Shown in pieces: positions 35,079-44,516 of a stretch of 64,000 bases of DNA. The stretch comes from Nocardia cyriacigeorgica (lineage in GTDB: Bacteria > Actinomycetota > Actinomycetes > Mycobacteriales > Mycobacteriaceae). Every line of letters begins with the position of its first letter. Positions within the stretch are counted from its first letter, which is position 1. Position numbers and translations under genes: made by a program. The stretch is from positions 124,001 to 188,000 of the forward strand of contig NZ_VBUT01000004.1 of the NCBI RefSeq assembly GCF_005863245.1, read 5' to 3'. The notes beneath the pieces are model-generated. The model searched no databases and was not told where the DNA came from. It saw only the letters and a program-made list of their open reading frames with translations.

Positions 35079-35543
35079 TTACAGCCGGGCCTTCACCGCC
35101 GCGGAGATCCTGGCGCCGTCGGCCTTGCCCTCGGCCAGCGCGGTGGCGATCTTCATGACCTGACCCATCTGGCGCATCCCGGGACGCTGCCCGGTCTGCT
35201 CGGCGATCTGGGCGATGGCCGTATCGGCGATGTCGGCGACCTCGGCGTCGGTCAACTGGGTGGGCAGGTATTCGTCGATGATCCTGGCCTCGGCGTGCTC
35301 GTTGGCCGCCAGCTCACCGCGGCCGGCCTGGGCATACACCTCGGCGGCCTCGTTGCGCTTCTTGGATTCCTTGGCCAGCACGGCGACGACCTCGGCGTCG
35401 GAGAGCTCACGTGCCTCGGGGCCCGCGACCTCGGCGGACTGGATGGCGGCGAGCAGCATCCGCAACGTGGCAAGACGCAGCGTGTCCTTGGATTTCATCG
35501 CGGCGGTCATATCCGCACGCAGCTGCGATTTGAGTTCCGACAT
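35079..35543 (-). CDS. GatB/YqeY-domain protein
   Basis: 154 residues, single YqeY-like domain (MSELKSQLRADMTAAMKSKD and RPGMRQMGQVMKI). The domain is related to the tRNA-binding tail of GatB; the free-standing protein has no settled role. ATG 35543 lies 7 nt after TACCGT (35556-35551), a leaderless arrangement; the 14 in-frame codons further upstream are not supported. Divergent from the metallophosphoesterase gene. Confidence 0.87.
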   Translation of the reverse strand: MSELKSQLRADMTAAMKSKDTLRLATLRMLLAAIQSAEVAGPEARELSDAEVVAVLAKESKKRNEAAEVYAQAGRGELAANEHAEARIIDEYLPTQLTDAEVADIADTAIAQIAEQTGQRPGMRQMGQVMKIATALAEGKADGARISAAVKARL

Positions 35544-35646
35544 GTGCCTCACGGTAGCCGCTGCGCCGGGACGGGCCCACCACATTTACCCGGCCGGTCG
35601 GCCGATCTGTGCCTGAACACACGCCGCGTTCGAGACCACCGTCACC

Positions 35647-35652
35647 TATGCT
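35647..35652 (+). promoter_or_regulatory. -10 element for leaderless metallophosphoesterase mRNA
   Basis: TATGCT, 6 nt before the ATG at 35659. Confidence 0.5.
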
Positions 35653-35658
35653 GGGCAA

Positions 35659-36621
35659 ATGCCCGTGATCTCGACCTCCGCTGTCCGTCGAACCGCGCTG
35701 GGCGCCGCCGGAGCCGCGGTGGCCGGAGTCGGCTATGCCTCGCTCATCGAACGCAATGCGTTCGTGCTGCGTGAGGCGACGATGCCGGTGCTGCGGCCGG
35801 GTTCGGCGACGCTTCGGGTGCTGCACATCAGCGATCTGCACATGATGCCGGGCCAGAAGCTCAAGCAGCAGTGGCTGCGTGAGCTGGACCGGCTGGAACC
35901 GGACCTGGTGGTGAACACCGGCGACAACCTCTCGCATCAGAAATCGGTGCCAGCCGTTGTGCAGGCGCTCGGCGGATTGCTGTCGCGCCCAGGACTTTTC
36001 ATCTTCGGCAGCAACGACTACTTCGCTCCGGTGCCGAAGAACCCACTCAAGTACTTCAAGACCGACCACCGCCGCGTGCACGGCGCGCCGCTGCCCTGGA
36101 AGGATCTGCGGGCCGCCTTCACCGAACGCGGCTGGCTGGATCTGACCCATGTGCGCCGCGACCTGGAAGTGGCGGGCATCCGCATCGCCAGCGCCGGCGT
36201 CGACGATCCGCACTTGCAGCGTGACCGCTACGACACCATCGCCGGCGCCCCCAATCCGCTCGCCGATCTGCGCATCGGTCTCACCCACTCCCCCGAGCCG
36301 AGGGTGCTGGATCGGTTCGCCGAAGACGGCTACGACCTGGTGCTGGCCGGCCACACCCACGGCGGCCAGCTGTGCCTGCCCGGGTACGGCGCTCTGGTCA
36401 CCAACTGCGATATCGACCGCTCGCGGGTCAAGGGCCCGTCGAAGTGGGGTGCGCACACCCGGCTGCATGTCTCCGCGGGCCTCGGCACCTCGCCGTGGGC
36501 GCCCTACCGCTTCTGCTGCCGCCCGGAGGCCACCCTACTCACACTGGTCGCCGCACCCCCGAAGCGTCCGAACTCCGATACCGCGCAGGGCGTTTCGACC
36601 TCGGAGACCGTCGCCCGCTAA
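35659..36621 (+). CDS. Calcineurin-like metallophosphoesterase (Rv3683 type)
   Basis: 320 residues. N-terminal hydrophobic segment (about 10-27) with paired arginines before it (VRRTALGAAGAAVAG), possibly a Tat-like export signal or anchor. Metal ligands: HISDLHMM, NTGDNLSH, FGSNDYF and AGHTHGGQL, the full set of YkuE/calcineurin-type enzymes. Substrate unknown; related proteins act on cell-envelope or nucleotide phosphodiesters. Leaderless start likely. End of the block syntenic with M. tuberculosis. Confidence 0.88.
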   Translation: MPVISTSAVRRTALGAAGAAVAGVGYASLIERNAFVLREATMPVLRPGSATLRVLHISDLHMMPGQKLKQQWLRELDRLEPDLVVNTGDNLSHQKSVPAVVQALGGLLSRPGLFIFGSNDYFAPVPKNPLKYFKTDHRRVHGAPLPWKDLRAAFTERGWLDLTHVRRDLEVAGIRIASAGVDDPHLQRDRYDTIAGAPNPLADLRIGLTHSPEPRVLDRFAEDGYDLVLAGHTHGGQLCLPGYGALVTNCDIDRSRVKGPSKWGAHTRLHVSAGLGTSPWAPYRFCCRPEATLLTLVAAPPKRPNSDTAQGVSTSETVAR

Positions 36622-36659
36622 GGTCGCTTGCCGAGACTGTGGCCGGCAAGAGGACGAAC

Positions 36660-37979
36660 GTGAACACTTTCGACCCCAGCAACGGGGCGCACCCGGCGGG
36701 GCAGCCGGGACCCGGCGCGTTTCCCGACCCGGGAACGCCGTACTGGCCGCTCGGTGGCCAGGAAGCCGCGCCGACGCCCGGCGGGCCATGGGCGCCCACC
36801 CAGACCGGACAGTGGGCTCCGGGCCCCGCATTCTCCGGCCCTGGACCGATGCCGGGTCAGCAACCCGTCGGCCCCGAGGCCGCGCCGACGCAGGGCGGAC
36901 AGCCGACGGCAGGCCACGCCACACCGGCCGCCCCGCACCTCGGGCCGCCAACTGCCCCCGATGCCGCGCCGACACAGGGCGGGCAGCCCACGCCGAGCTA
37001 TTCCCCACCGTCGGCTCCGCAGCCCGGTCTGCCCGTTGCTCCTCACACAGCGGCGACACCATCCGGCCACTGGACCGATAGCCGGCAGAACTGGACGAAT
37101 CCCGCTGCGCCCGGGCAGAACTGGACGAACCCGAACGCACCGGTCGAGCAGCATCCCGGAGCCCACCCCCTCGGACCAGCCGCTGCACCCATTTCCCCCG
37201 ACCCCAACGCCCCCAATGCCCCCGGGAAACTCTTCGCCTTCGGTGCCGCCGCCATGGCGGTGGTCGCCGTCGGTGTCGGCGTGGTCGCGGTGACCGTCAG
37301 TGGATCCGATGAGGCCTCGGCGTCCGACGGATCCACCCCGTCCATGGTCAGCGCGCTCACCACCGGCGAATCGAGTTCGCGGGCACCGCGTTCCACGACG
37401 ACACGGTCGCGTCCGGCCGATCCCAGCCCCGATGCCGAACTCGGCCCGATCGTGCCGGGATTCCAGCCGGTCGCGGTGCCCAACCGCAGCGCTGCCTACG
37501 ACGTGCCCGCCGGATGGGTGGTGGCACCGGAAGGCAGTGTCGGCGGGTTCGGCGAACCGCCGGACGCGGTGGTCGGCACCGGCCTGGCCACCGACGGCGT
37601 GGACTACTGCCCCGGGTCCACGCGCACCGTCGCCTTCCTCACCGGATCCGGCACCGCCGACCCCGCGCAGGCCGCCACCGAACTCGGCACCAAGTCCGCG
37701 ACCATCGCCTACGCCGGCAGCCGCGACGTCCGCCCCGGTGCCGCGCAACCGCTCGCCTCGGCGGACGGATCGCAGCAGGGCATGCTCGTCGAAACGACGG
37801 GCAGACTCGACTCCGCGCAACCCGGCTGCGCCAACCAGTTCTCCGTCTTCACCTACGCCGTCCCCGCCCGCACCGGAACCATCGTGCTGGTCCTGGCCGC
37901 CGACACCGGCGTCCCCGACGCCGTCGACCCCGAGACCGCCAAGCGCGTCCTCACCAGCATTCGCCCCCTGAAAACCTGA
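36660..37979 (+). CDS. Nocardial membrane protein, Pro-rich N-terminus, exported C-terminal domain
   Basis: About 439 residues. Residues 1-180 are low-complexity Pro/Gly/Ala/Gln with repeats of the type EAAPTQGGQPT (at least three) and two copies of QNWTNP. One membrane helix follows (LFAFGAAAMAVVAVGVGVVAVTV, about 190-212), then a Ser/Thr-rich linker and an extracytoplasmic domain starting near YDVPAGWVVAPEG with two Cys that may pair. The domain resembles actinobacterial DUF8017 proteins. GTG 36660 follows GAGGA at 5 nt. Function unknown. Confidence 0.75.
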   Translation: MNTFDPSNGAHPAGQPGPGAFPDPGTPYWPLGGQEAAPTPGGPWAPTQTGQWAPGPAFSGPGPMPGQQPVGPEAAPTQGGQPTAGHATPAAPHLGPPTAPDAAPTQGGQPTPSYSPPSAPQPGLPVAPHTAATPSGHWTDSRQNWTNPAAPGQNWTNPNAPVEQHPGAHPLGPAAAPISPDPNAPNAPGKLFAFGAAAMAVVAVGVGVVAVTVSGSDEASASDGSTPSMVSALTTGESSSRAPRSTTTRSRPADPSPDAELGPIVPGFQPVAVPNRSAAYDVPAGWVVAPEGSVGGFGEPPDAVVGTGLATDGVDYCPGSTRTVAFLTGSGTADPAQAATELGTKSATIAYAGSRDVRPGAAQPLASADGSQQGMLVETTGRLDSAQPGCANQFSVFTYAVPARTGTIVLVLAADTGVPDAVDPETAKRVLTSIRPLKT

Positions 37980-38016
37980 TTGACCTGCCGGTTTAACGTC
38001 CAGCCCCGACCTGTTG

Positions 38017-38022
38017 TAAGCT
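38017..38022 (+). promoter_or_regulatory. -10 element of the tRNA-Pro promoter
   Basis: TAAGCT 18 nt before the tRNA; TTTAAC at 37992 could be the -35 at 19-bp spacing. Confidence 0.45.
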
Positions 38023-38039
38023 ACCTCAGGTCCGCTTCA

Positions 38040-38113
<74 letters not shown>

Positions 38114-38137
38114 CTCGTGTGGTTGAGACACGACGGG

Positions 38138-38176
38138 AACCCTGATCAGCATCGCTGGTCAGGGTTTCCTTCTTTT
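38138..38176 (+). terminator. Rho-independent terminator after tRNA-Pro
   Basis: 13-bp stem (AACCCTGATCAGC against GCTGGTCAGGGTT, one mismatch), 3-nt loop, then TCCTTCTTTT. One of the few classic T-tailed terminators in the window. Confidence 0.85.
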
Positions 38177-38186
38177 CCGGGCCGGG

Positions 38187-38774
38187 TCAGGTGATCTCGA
38201 GGCGGTCGTCGAGCAGGAACGGCAGCAGGAAATTGCGGAGCAGGGCACGTTCCTCGTCTTCGCCCGCGCCGGGCAGGGTCAGCAGCGACACCATGGTGCG
38301 CACGGTCCACTTGCCGAGCCGCACTGCGGCCTCCGGGGCGAGGTCGGACCGGAAGTTGTGCACGAACGCGGCGGTGAGGGTGTCGATGACGCCCGGCGAC
38401 TCCGAGAGCTGCGCGACGATGCCGGCGTTCTCCGGCTCGAACCACACCGCCAGATGCGGTGTCTTACGGACCTCGGCCAGCAGTGCGGTGAGCACATCGA
38501 GCAGCTGTTCCTCGAGATCGGGTCCGTCGAAGCGATGGGCCCGCCACACCCGCTCGACCAGCAGCCGCGCCTCCCGGGCCGCGAACGCGACGTACAGCGA
38601 CTGCCGGTTGTCGAAATAGCGGTACAGCGTCGCCCGCGAACAACCGGCCGCCTCGGCGACCTCCGCCATACCGACCCCGGTCACGCCCTTGTCCATCGAC
38701 AAGGCACGGACCGCGTCGAGGATTCGTTCGGCCGCCAGTTCGGCCCGGCCACCCGCCAGCCAGTCACCACTCAC
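38187..38774 (-). CDS. TetR-family regulator downstream of a P450
   Basis: 195 residues. The N-terminal helix-turn-helix (MAEVAEAAGCSRATLYRYFDN, about 36-56) is followed by a divergent ligand domain. The gene starts 12 bp after the P450 stop, so the pair forms one transcript and the regulator probably controls it. A plausible operator (40023-40044) overlaps the P450 promoter. Ligand unknown. Confidence 0.88.
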   Translation of the reverse strand: MSGDWLAGGRAELAAERILDAVRALSMDKGVTGVGMAEVAEAAGCSRATLYRYFDNRQSLYVAFAAREARLLVERVWRAHRFDGPDLEEQLLDVLTALLAEVRKTPHLAVWFEPENAGIVAQLSESPGVIDTLTAAFVHNFRSDLAPEAAVRLGKWTVRTMVSLLTLPGAGEDEERALLRNFLLPFLLDDRLEIT

Positions 38775-38786
38775 CCGCTGATCCTC

Positions 38787-40010
38787 TCAGCCCGCGCACC
38801 GGAACGGCACGGTGGTCGGCCGACGCACATACGGTCCGGACGCGTATTCCACCGCGTCGATATCGACGCGGTACTCCGGGAACCGCGCCAACAGCTCCTC
38901 CAACGCCACCCGCGCCTGCATCCGGGCCGCCGCCGCGCCGAGACAGTGGTGCGGGCCGTGCCCGAAGGTCATGATGCGCTGCGGATTCCGGTCGATGTCG
39001 AGTTCGGCGGCGTCGGCGCCGAAGGCCTGCTCGTCCCGATTCGCGGAACCGTACACCAGCAGCACCTTGCGTCCGGCCGGGATGGTGACGCCGGCCAGCT
39101 CCACATCGCGGGTGGCGGTGCGGGCGAGCCCTTGGACGGGTGAGGTCAGCCGGGCGAACTCCTCGACGGCGAGCTTGATGCGAGCCGGATCGGCCGCCAG
39201 CACCGCGCGCTGCTCGGGATGCTGCTGCAACAACTGCACCGCACCGCCGAGCAGCCCGGTGGTGGTGTCGTTGCCGCCGGCGACCATGGTCCAGGTGTAG
39301 GCCAGGATCTGCACCAGACCGTTCACATCGGTGTCGTCGGCGGCCATCCCGGCCTGCACCAGCAGCGAGACGGTGTCGTCGCCGGGATCGGTGCGCCTGC
39401 GTTTGATCAGTTCGGCGAAGTAGCCGAGCATCTCCATCGAGGCCTGCTGGGCGTCGGCGGTGCGTTCGGTGCTGGCGGCGACGACGGCGTCGGTCCAGCC
39501 GTCGAACCGGTCCCGATCCTGCTCGGGCACCCCGAGATAGTAGGCGACCACCATGCTCGGCAGCGGTTTGAACAGGTCTTTGACGATATCGCCGCCGCCT
39601 TGCTCGCCCAGCCGGTCCAGTCGTTCGCGCACGAAGCTGCGCACCACCGGCTCGACGTCGGCGACCTGGCGCGGGGTGAAACCGCGCGCGACGAGCTTGC
39701 GGAATTCGGTGTGCTCCGGCGGATCCTGCATGACCATCGGCGGGTTGGCGGTCAATCCGATCTGCTCGAGTTCGCCGTATTCGACGGTGAGCCCGTCGCG
39801 GGAGGAGAAGGTGTCGGTATCGCGGGCCGCGGCGTAGACGTGCTCGTGCCGGGTCAGCACCCAGTAGTCGTGGTCGGGTTGTTCCGCGGGCACCACCCGG
39901 TGCACCGGATCGTGCTCGCGCAGTGCGGCATACATCGCCCAGGGCTCTCGCCACGACGGGCCGGACCGCAGTTCGAACCTGGGATCGACACGATACTCAT
40001 TCGCCAACAT
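38787..40010 (-). CDS. Cytochrome P450, soluble bacterial class I type
   Basis: 407 residues. I-helix AGGNDTTTG near residue 245, ExxR in VEEFARL, and heme-ligand loop FGHGPHHCLGAAAARMQ (Cys about residue 355). Substrate unknown; such enzymes hydroxylate steroids, fatty acids or polyketides, and no dedicated ferredoxin gene is adjacent. ATG 40010 lies 6 nt after TACCGT (40022-40017), consistent with a leaderless mRNA; an ATG at 40037 would add nine residues but overlaps the operator. Confidence 0.93.
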   Translation of the reverse strand: MLANEYRVDPRFELRSGPSWREPWAMYAALREHDPVHRVVPAEQPDHDYWVLTRHEHVYAAARDTDTFSSRDGLTVEYGELEQIGLTANPPMVMQDPPEHTEFRKLVARGFTPRQVADVEPVVRSFVRERLDRLGEQGGGDIVKDLFKPLPSMVVAYYLGVPEQDRDRFDGWTDAVVAASTERTADAQQASMEMLGYFAELIKRRRTDPGDDTVSLLVQAGMAADDTDVNGLVQILAYTWTMVAGGNDTTTGLLGGAVQLLQQHPEQRAVLAADPARIKLAVEEFARLTSPVQGLARTATRDVELAGVTIPAGRKVLLVYGSANRDEQAFGADAAELDIDRNPQRIMTFGHGPHHCLGAAAARMQARVALEELLARFPEYRVDIDAVEYASGPYVRRPTTVPFRCAG

Positions 40011-40022
40011 GTTCCGACGGTA

Positions 40023-40044
40023 AGACAGAACCTCCATTTTGTCT
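40023..40044. promoter_or_regulatory. Candidate TetR operator at the P450 promoter
   Basis: Inverted repeat with 8-bp arms AGACAGAA and TTTTGTCT (one mismatch) and a 6-bp centre. It abuts the -10 hexamer TACCGT and covers the -35 region, an ideal repressor position. Confidence 0.5.
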
Positions 40045-40180
40045 ACACGCGATCTCCACCGGGATGACCTGGGAAATGCGGCGAACGCGCAGCGGTACCT
40101 GCCGCGCCGTGAGCACACGCTTACCTACCGGTTACGCACGGTGATTCCATGGAAACGCGAGGTCCATAGCGTATACAGGC

Positions 40181-40888
40181 ATGTCGACACGGGTGGCCAC
40201 ACCGGCCGATACCTCGGGAAAACCGCTGCGGGACGTGGTGTACGAAACCCTGCGCGCGGAACTGATGAACGGTGACATCAAGTTCGGCGAACGCCTCACC
40301 GAACCCAAGGTCTCCGCGCGCTTCGGGATCTCGCGCACACCGGTCCGCGAGGCCCTCACCGTGCTCTGTTCGGACGGCTTGCTGCAACGTGAGGAGTACG
40401 GCTTCTCCCCGGTGCGTCCGAGCATCCCGCTGGTGCGCGATCTGTACGAGCTGCGAATCACCCTGGAACTGGGCGGTTTACAGCGTGCGATGCAGAACCC
40501 GGACGTCGTGCACGACAAAGCGCTACTGACCGCCGAACGCAAGGCCTGGCTGGACTTGCAGGCCGACCCGCCCGAACAGGAACCGGGTTTCGTGGTCCGT
40601 GACGAGGAATTCCACGTCACCTTGCTGACCGCCTCTGGCAATGCCGAGATGGTGCGGGCGCTGCGGTCGGTGAACTCCCGCATCCGCCATGTGCGGATGT
40701 ACGACTTCATGGTCAACAACCGGATCGAGACCACCATCTCCGAGCATCTGGCCATTCTCGATGCCGTTCTCGCCGAAGATCTTTCGCTGGCCTACCGGCT
40801 GCTGCACACCCATATCGGCGAATCGCTGGACGTCGTGCTCGACCGCGTCACCCGCGCGATCGCGGCCATGTCCTTGGCCACCGACTAG
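40181..40888 (+). CDS. GntR-family regulator, FCD (FadR) subgroup
   Basis: 235 residues. The winged helix-turn-helix has VSARFGISRTPVREALTVL (about 47-65). The FCD effector domain has ELRITLELGGLQRAM and metal/ligand histidines in EFHVTLLTASGN and ISEHLAILDAV. ATG 40181 is chosen; a GTATAC palindrome lies 7-12 nt upstream and may be an autoregulatory site. 25 bp before the urea carboxylase gene, so it probably controls that pathway in one operon. Confidence 0.9.
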   Translation: MSTRVATPADTSGKPLRDVVYETLRAELMNGDIKFGERLTEPKVSARFGISRTPVREALTVLCSDGLLQREEYGFSPVRPSIPLVRDLYELRITLELGGLQRAMQNPDVVHDKALLTAERKAWLDLQADPPEQEPGFVVRDEEFHVTLLTASGNAEMVRALRSVNSRIRHVRMYDFMVNNRIETTISEHLAILDAVLAEDLSLAYRLLHTHIGESLDVVLDRVTRAIAAMSLATD

Positions 40889-40913
40889 TCCCAACTGAAC
40901 ACAGGAGCCCGAC

Positions 40914-43900
40914 GTGAGCCTGGATTTCGATACCGTCCTCGTCGCCAATCGGGGCGAGATCGCCTGCCGCATCATGCGCAGCGCCCGCACTCTCGGCCTC
41001 AAGACCGTCGCGGTCTATTCCGAGGCCGACGCGGGCGCCGCGCACGTCGAAATGGCCGATGCGGCAGCTTATCTCGGGCCGAGCGCGGCGGCGGAATCAT
41101 ATTTGCGCGCCGACCGCGTGATCGAGGCGGCGCTGGCCACCGGCGCCGGTGCGATTCACCCCGGGTACGGGTTCCTGTCCGAGAACGCCGAATTCGCGAC
41201 CGAGGTGGCGAAGGCGGGCCTCGCGTTCGTCGGACCCACGCCGGAACAGCTGCGGATCTTCGGCGACAAGCACACCGCCCGTGAGGCCGCCCGTGCGGTC
41301 GGCGTGCCGCTGGTCGACGGCTCCGGCCTGCTCGAATCGGCCGATCACGCGGTCGCCGAGGCCGAGCGGATCGGGTTCCCGGTCATGCTCAAGGCCGTCG
41401 GCGGTGGCGGCGGCATCGGCATGCAGGCCTGCCATGACGCCGATCAGCTGCGTGCGGCCTACCAGCGGGTGCAGCGGCTGGCCGCGACGAACTTCGCCAC
41501 CTCCGGTGTGTTCCTGGAACGTTTCGTGGCGCGGGCTCGTCATGTCGAGGTGCAGGTGTTCGGCGACGGCCAGGGCCGGGTGGTCAGCCTCGGCACCCGT
41601 GACTGTTCGCTGCAGCGGCGCAATCAGAAGGTCGTCGAGGAGGCGCCCGCGCCCGGGCTCACGACCGAGTTGTCACAGCGGCTGTTGTCGGTCTCGCGTG
41701 AGCTGGCGCGGTCGGTCGGTTACCGCTCGGCGGGCACGGTGGAGTTCGTCTACGACGCCGACCGCGACGCGGCCTCGTTCCTGGAGATGAATACCCGCCT
41801 CCAGGTGGAACATCCGGTGACCGAGGCGGTGACCGGGGTGGACCTGGTGGAATGGATGCTGCGGCTGGCCGGCGGCGATACCGCGATGCTGGACGAGCTG
41901 CCCGAAACGGGCCCGCCGATCACCGGCTGGGCGGTGGAGGCCCGCGTCTACGCCGAAGACCCCGGCCAGGACTACCGCCCCAGCGCGGGCCTGATCACCG
42001 AGACCACCTTCCCCGAGCAGGCCAGGGTCGACACCTGGATCGGCACCGGTACCGAGGTCAGCCCCTACTACGACCCGCTGCTGGCGAAGGTGATCACCCA
42101 GGGCACCGATCGCGAGGAGGCGTTCAGCGCGCTGTCCGGCGCGCTCGCGCAGACCCGCATCCATGGCGTGCAGACCAACCTGGCGCAACTGCTCGCCGCC
42201 GCGACCGACCCGACGGTGCGCCGGGCAGGCCACATCACCGCCACCCTCGCCGATATCCGGCCCACCGCCGCCCGCATCGACGTGGAACGTCCCGGCACCA
42301 TGACCACCATCCAGGACCACCCCGGCCGAATCGGCCTGTGGGAGGTCGGCATTCCGCCCTCCGGCCCGATGGACGACCTCTCGTTCACCCTCGCCAATGC
42401 CGCCGTCGGCAACCCCGCGGGCGCACCCACGCTGGAGTGCACGCTGCACGGTCCGCGGCTACGCTTCTCCGACGCCGCGGTGGTGTGTGTGAGCGGCGCC
42501 GACGCACCGGTCGAGGTGGACGGCGAACCCGTGCCGATGTGGGAGCCGATCACCGTGGCCGCGGGCAGTGTGCTCGACGTCGGTGCGCCCGCCGACACCG
42601 GCCTGCGCACCTACATCGCGGTCCGCGGTGGCATCGACGCACCGCTCTATCACGGAAGCGCCGCCACCTTCACCCTCGGCGGTTTCGGCGGTGTGACGGG
42701 TAAAGCGCTGGTCACCGGCGATGTCCTGCACTTGGCCGACGCGGCCGAGACCGAACCGCACCCGATCCCGGCGGCGCAGCGCCCGGACTTCTCGCACCTG
42801 TGGGAGCTGGCCGTCGGCGAGGGCCCGCAGACCGCGCCCGCCTACTTCACCGACGCCGATATGGCGCAGTTCTACACCCACGAATGGCGGGTCGGCAGCC
42901 ACGCCAACCGCACCGGCATCCGACTGGAAGGCCCCAAGCCCACCTGGTCGCGCACCGACGGCGGTGAGGCCGGCCTGCATCCGTCGAACCTGCACGACAA
43001 CCCGTACAGCGTCGGCGCGCTCAACGTCTCCGGTGACACGCCGATCCTGCTCGGCCCCGACGGCCCCAGCCTCGGCGGTTTCGCCTGCCCGCTGACGGTG
43101 GTGTCGGCGCACCGCTGGAAACTGGGCCAGCTGCGACCCGGCGATACCGTCCGCTTCGTCCCGGTGGACGACGCTACGGCGAGCGAACTGCGCGCGTCGA
43201 ACACCGCGCGGGGCCGCACCACGGTGCCGAAACCGCTGGCCGGACTGAGTGATCGCGGCATCCTCGGCGGCGTCGACGGCACCGCCGACCGTCCGCAGGT
43301 CCGCTATCTGCGCGGTGGTGACGACAATGTGCTGGTCGAATACGGCGAGATGGTGCTCGACCTCGGCCTGCGGATGCGGGTGCACGCGCTGTCCACCGCG
43401 CTGGCCGGTGCCGGGCTGCCCGGCATCATCGACGTGACGCCCGGTGTGCGCTCGCTGCACATCCATTTCGATCCCGACGTCCTGCCCCAGCATCGGCTGC
43501 TCGGTGTGCTGGCCGAACTGGAGACCGAACTCCCGGCCACCCAGGACCTGGTGGTGCCCAGCCGCACCGTCCGGTTGCCGCTGTCGTTCGACGACCCGTC
43601 GATCGCGGAGGCCATCGACCGCTATCGCAGCGGTGTACGCGACAGTGCGCCGTGGCTGCCGTCGAATACCGAGTTCATCCGCCGCATCAACGGCCTGGAC
43701 AGCGTCGACGACGTGCGGGCTACGGTGTTCGCCGCCGAATACCTGGTGCTCGGCCTCGGCGATGTGTATCTCGGTGCGCCGCTTGCGGTTCCGCTCGACC
43801 CGCGGCACCGGCTGGTGACCACCAAGTACAACCCGGCCCGCACCTGGACCCCGTCCGACGCCGTCGGTATCGGCGGCAAGTACCTGTGCGTCTACGGAAT

Positions 43901-44516
43901 GGCCTCCCCCGGCGGTTACCAGCTCATCGGCCGGACCGTGCCGATCTGGTCGAGCTACCGCCAGCGCGCCCCGTTCGAATCCGGAACGCCGTGGCTGTTC
44001 CGGTTCTTCGACCGCATCGTCTGGGAACCGGTCAGCGCCGAACAGCTGCTCGACTACCGCGCCGCGGCGGCCGCGGGACGGTTCGACGCCGAGGTCAGCG
44101 AGGGCAGCTTCGCACTGGCCGACCATCTGCGACTGCTGCGCGAAGAGGCCGATTCGATCGCCGAATTCGAGACCAGGCAGGCTGCCGCGTTCGAGGCGGA
44201 AAAACAGGCCTGGCAGGCCGCGGGCGAATTCGATCGCGGCACCGCCGAGGTCGTCAGCGAGACCGTGGACGATCCGCTGGCGGGGATGCCCGCCGGTGCC
44301 ACGGTGGTGACCGCGCCGATGATCGGCAATGTCTGGCGGGTGGAAGTCGAAGCAGGACAACGACTCACCGCCGGAGCGACGGTCGCCGTACTGGAAGCGA
44401 TGAAACTCGAATTGCCGGTGCAGTGCCCCGAGGCGGGCACGGTACTGAAGGTGCTCGCCACCCCTGGTGCCAAAGTGGAACCCGGAACCCCTCTCGCAGT
44501 GATCGGAGTCGACTAG
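40914..44516 (+). CDS. uca: Urea carboxylase (biotin-dependent), urea amidolyase pathway
   Basis: 1200 residues. It carboxylates urea to allophanate using ATP, bicarbonate and biotin. Domains in order: biotin carboxylase (about 1-450; GGGGGIGM glycine loop, EMNTRLQVEHPVTE), KipA/PxpC-like carboxyltransferase half (about 465-770), KipI/PxpB-like half (about 800-1010) and C-terminal biotinyl domain with EAMKLELP. GTG 40914 follows AGGAG. Many bacterial homologues act on guanidine, but those are usually linked to guanidine riboswitches and CgdAB (DUF1989) genes. Neither is seen here and allophanate hydrolase follows, so urea is the likelier substrate. Confidence 0.92.
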   Translation: MSLDFDTVLVANRGEIACRIMRSARTLGLKTVAVYSEADAGAAHVEMADAAAYLGPSAAAESYLRADRVIEAALATGAGAIHPGYGFLSENAEFATEVAKAGLAFVGPTPEQLRIFGDKHTAREAARAVGVPLVDGSGLLESADHAVAEAERIGFPVMLKAVGGGGGIGMQACHDADQLRAAYQRVQRLAATNFATSGVFLERFVARARHVEVQVFGDGQGRVVSLGTRDCSLQRRNQKVVEEAPAPGLTTELSQRLLSVSRELARSVGYRSAGTVEFVYDADRDAASFLEMNTRLQVEHPVTEAVTGVDLVEWMLRLAGGDTAMLDELPETGPPITGWAVEARVYAEDPGQDYRPSAGLITETTFPEQARVDTWIGTGTEVSPYYDPLLAKVITQGTDREEAFSALSGALAQTRIHGVQTNLAQLLAAATDPTVRRAGHITATLADIRPTAARIDVERPGTMTTIQDHPGRIGLWEVGIPPSGPMDDLSFTLANAAVGNPAGAPTLECTLHGPRLRFSDAAVVCVSGADAPVEVDGEPVPMWEPITVAAGSVLDVGAPADTGLRTYIAVRGGIDAPLYHGSAATFTLGGFGGVTGKALVTGDVLHLADAAETEPHPIPAAQRPDFSHLWELAVGEGPQTAPAYFTDADMAQFYTHEWRVGSHANRTGIRLEGPKPTWSRTDGGEAGLHPSNLHDNPYSVGALNVSGDTPILLGPDGPSLGGFACPLTVVSAHRWKLGQLRPGDTVRFVPVDDATASELRASNTARGRTTVPKPLAGLSDRGILGGVDGTADRPQVRYLRGGDDNVLVEYGEMVLDLGLRMRVHALSTALAGAGLPGIIDVTPGVRSLHIHFDPDVLPQHRLLGVLAELETELPATQDLVVPSRTVRLPLSFDDPSIAEAIDRYRSGVRDSAPWLPSNTEFIRRINGLDSVDDVRATVFAAEYLVLGLGDVYLGAPLAVPLDPRHRLVTTKYNPARTWTPSDAVGIGGKYLCVYGMASPGGYQLIGRTVPIWSSYRQRAPFESGTPWLFRFFDRIVWEPVSAEQLLDYRAAAAAGRFDAEVSEGSFALADHLRLLREEADSIAEFETRQAAAFEAEKQAWQAAGEFDRGTAEVVSETVDDPLAGMPAGATVVTAPMIGNVWRVEVEAGQRLTAGATVAVLEAMKLELPVQCPEAGTVLKVLATPGAKVEPGTPLAVIGVD

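Noticed and set aside
40045..40180. Guanidine riboswitch upstream of the carboxylase operon
   Set aside because: The spacer is only about 136 bp to the GntR start, no guanidine-I-like paired elements are evident, and a regulator gene intervenes.
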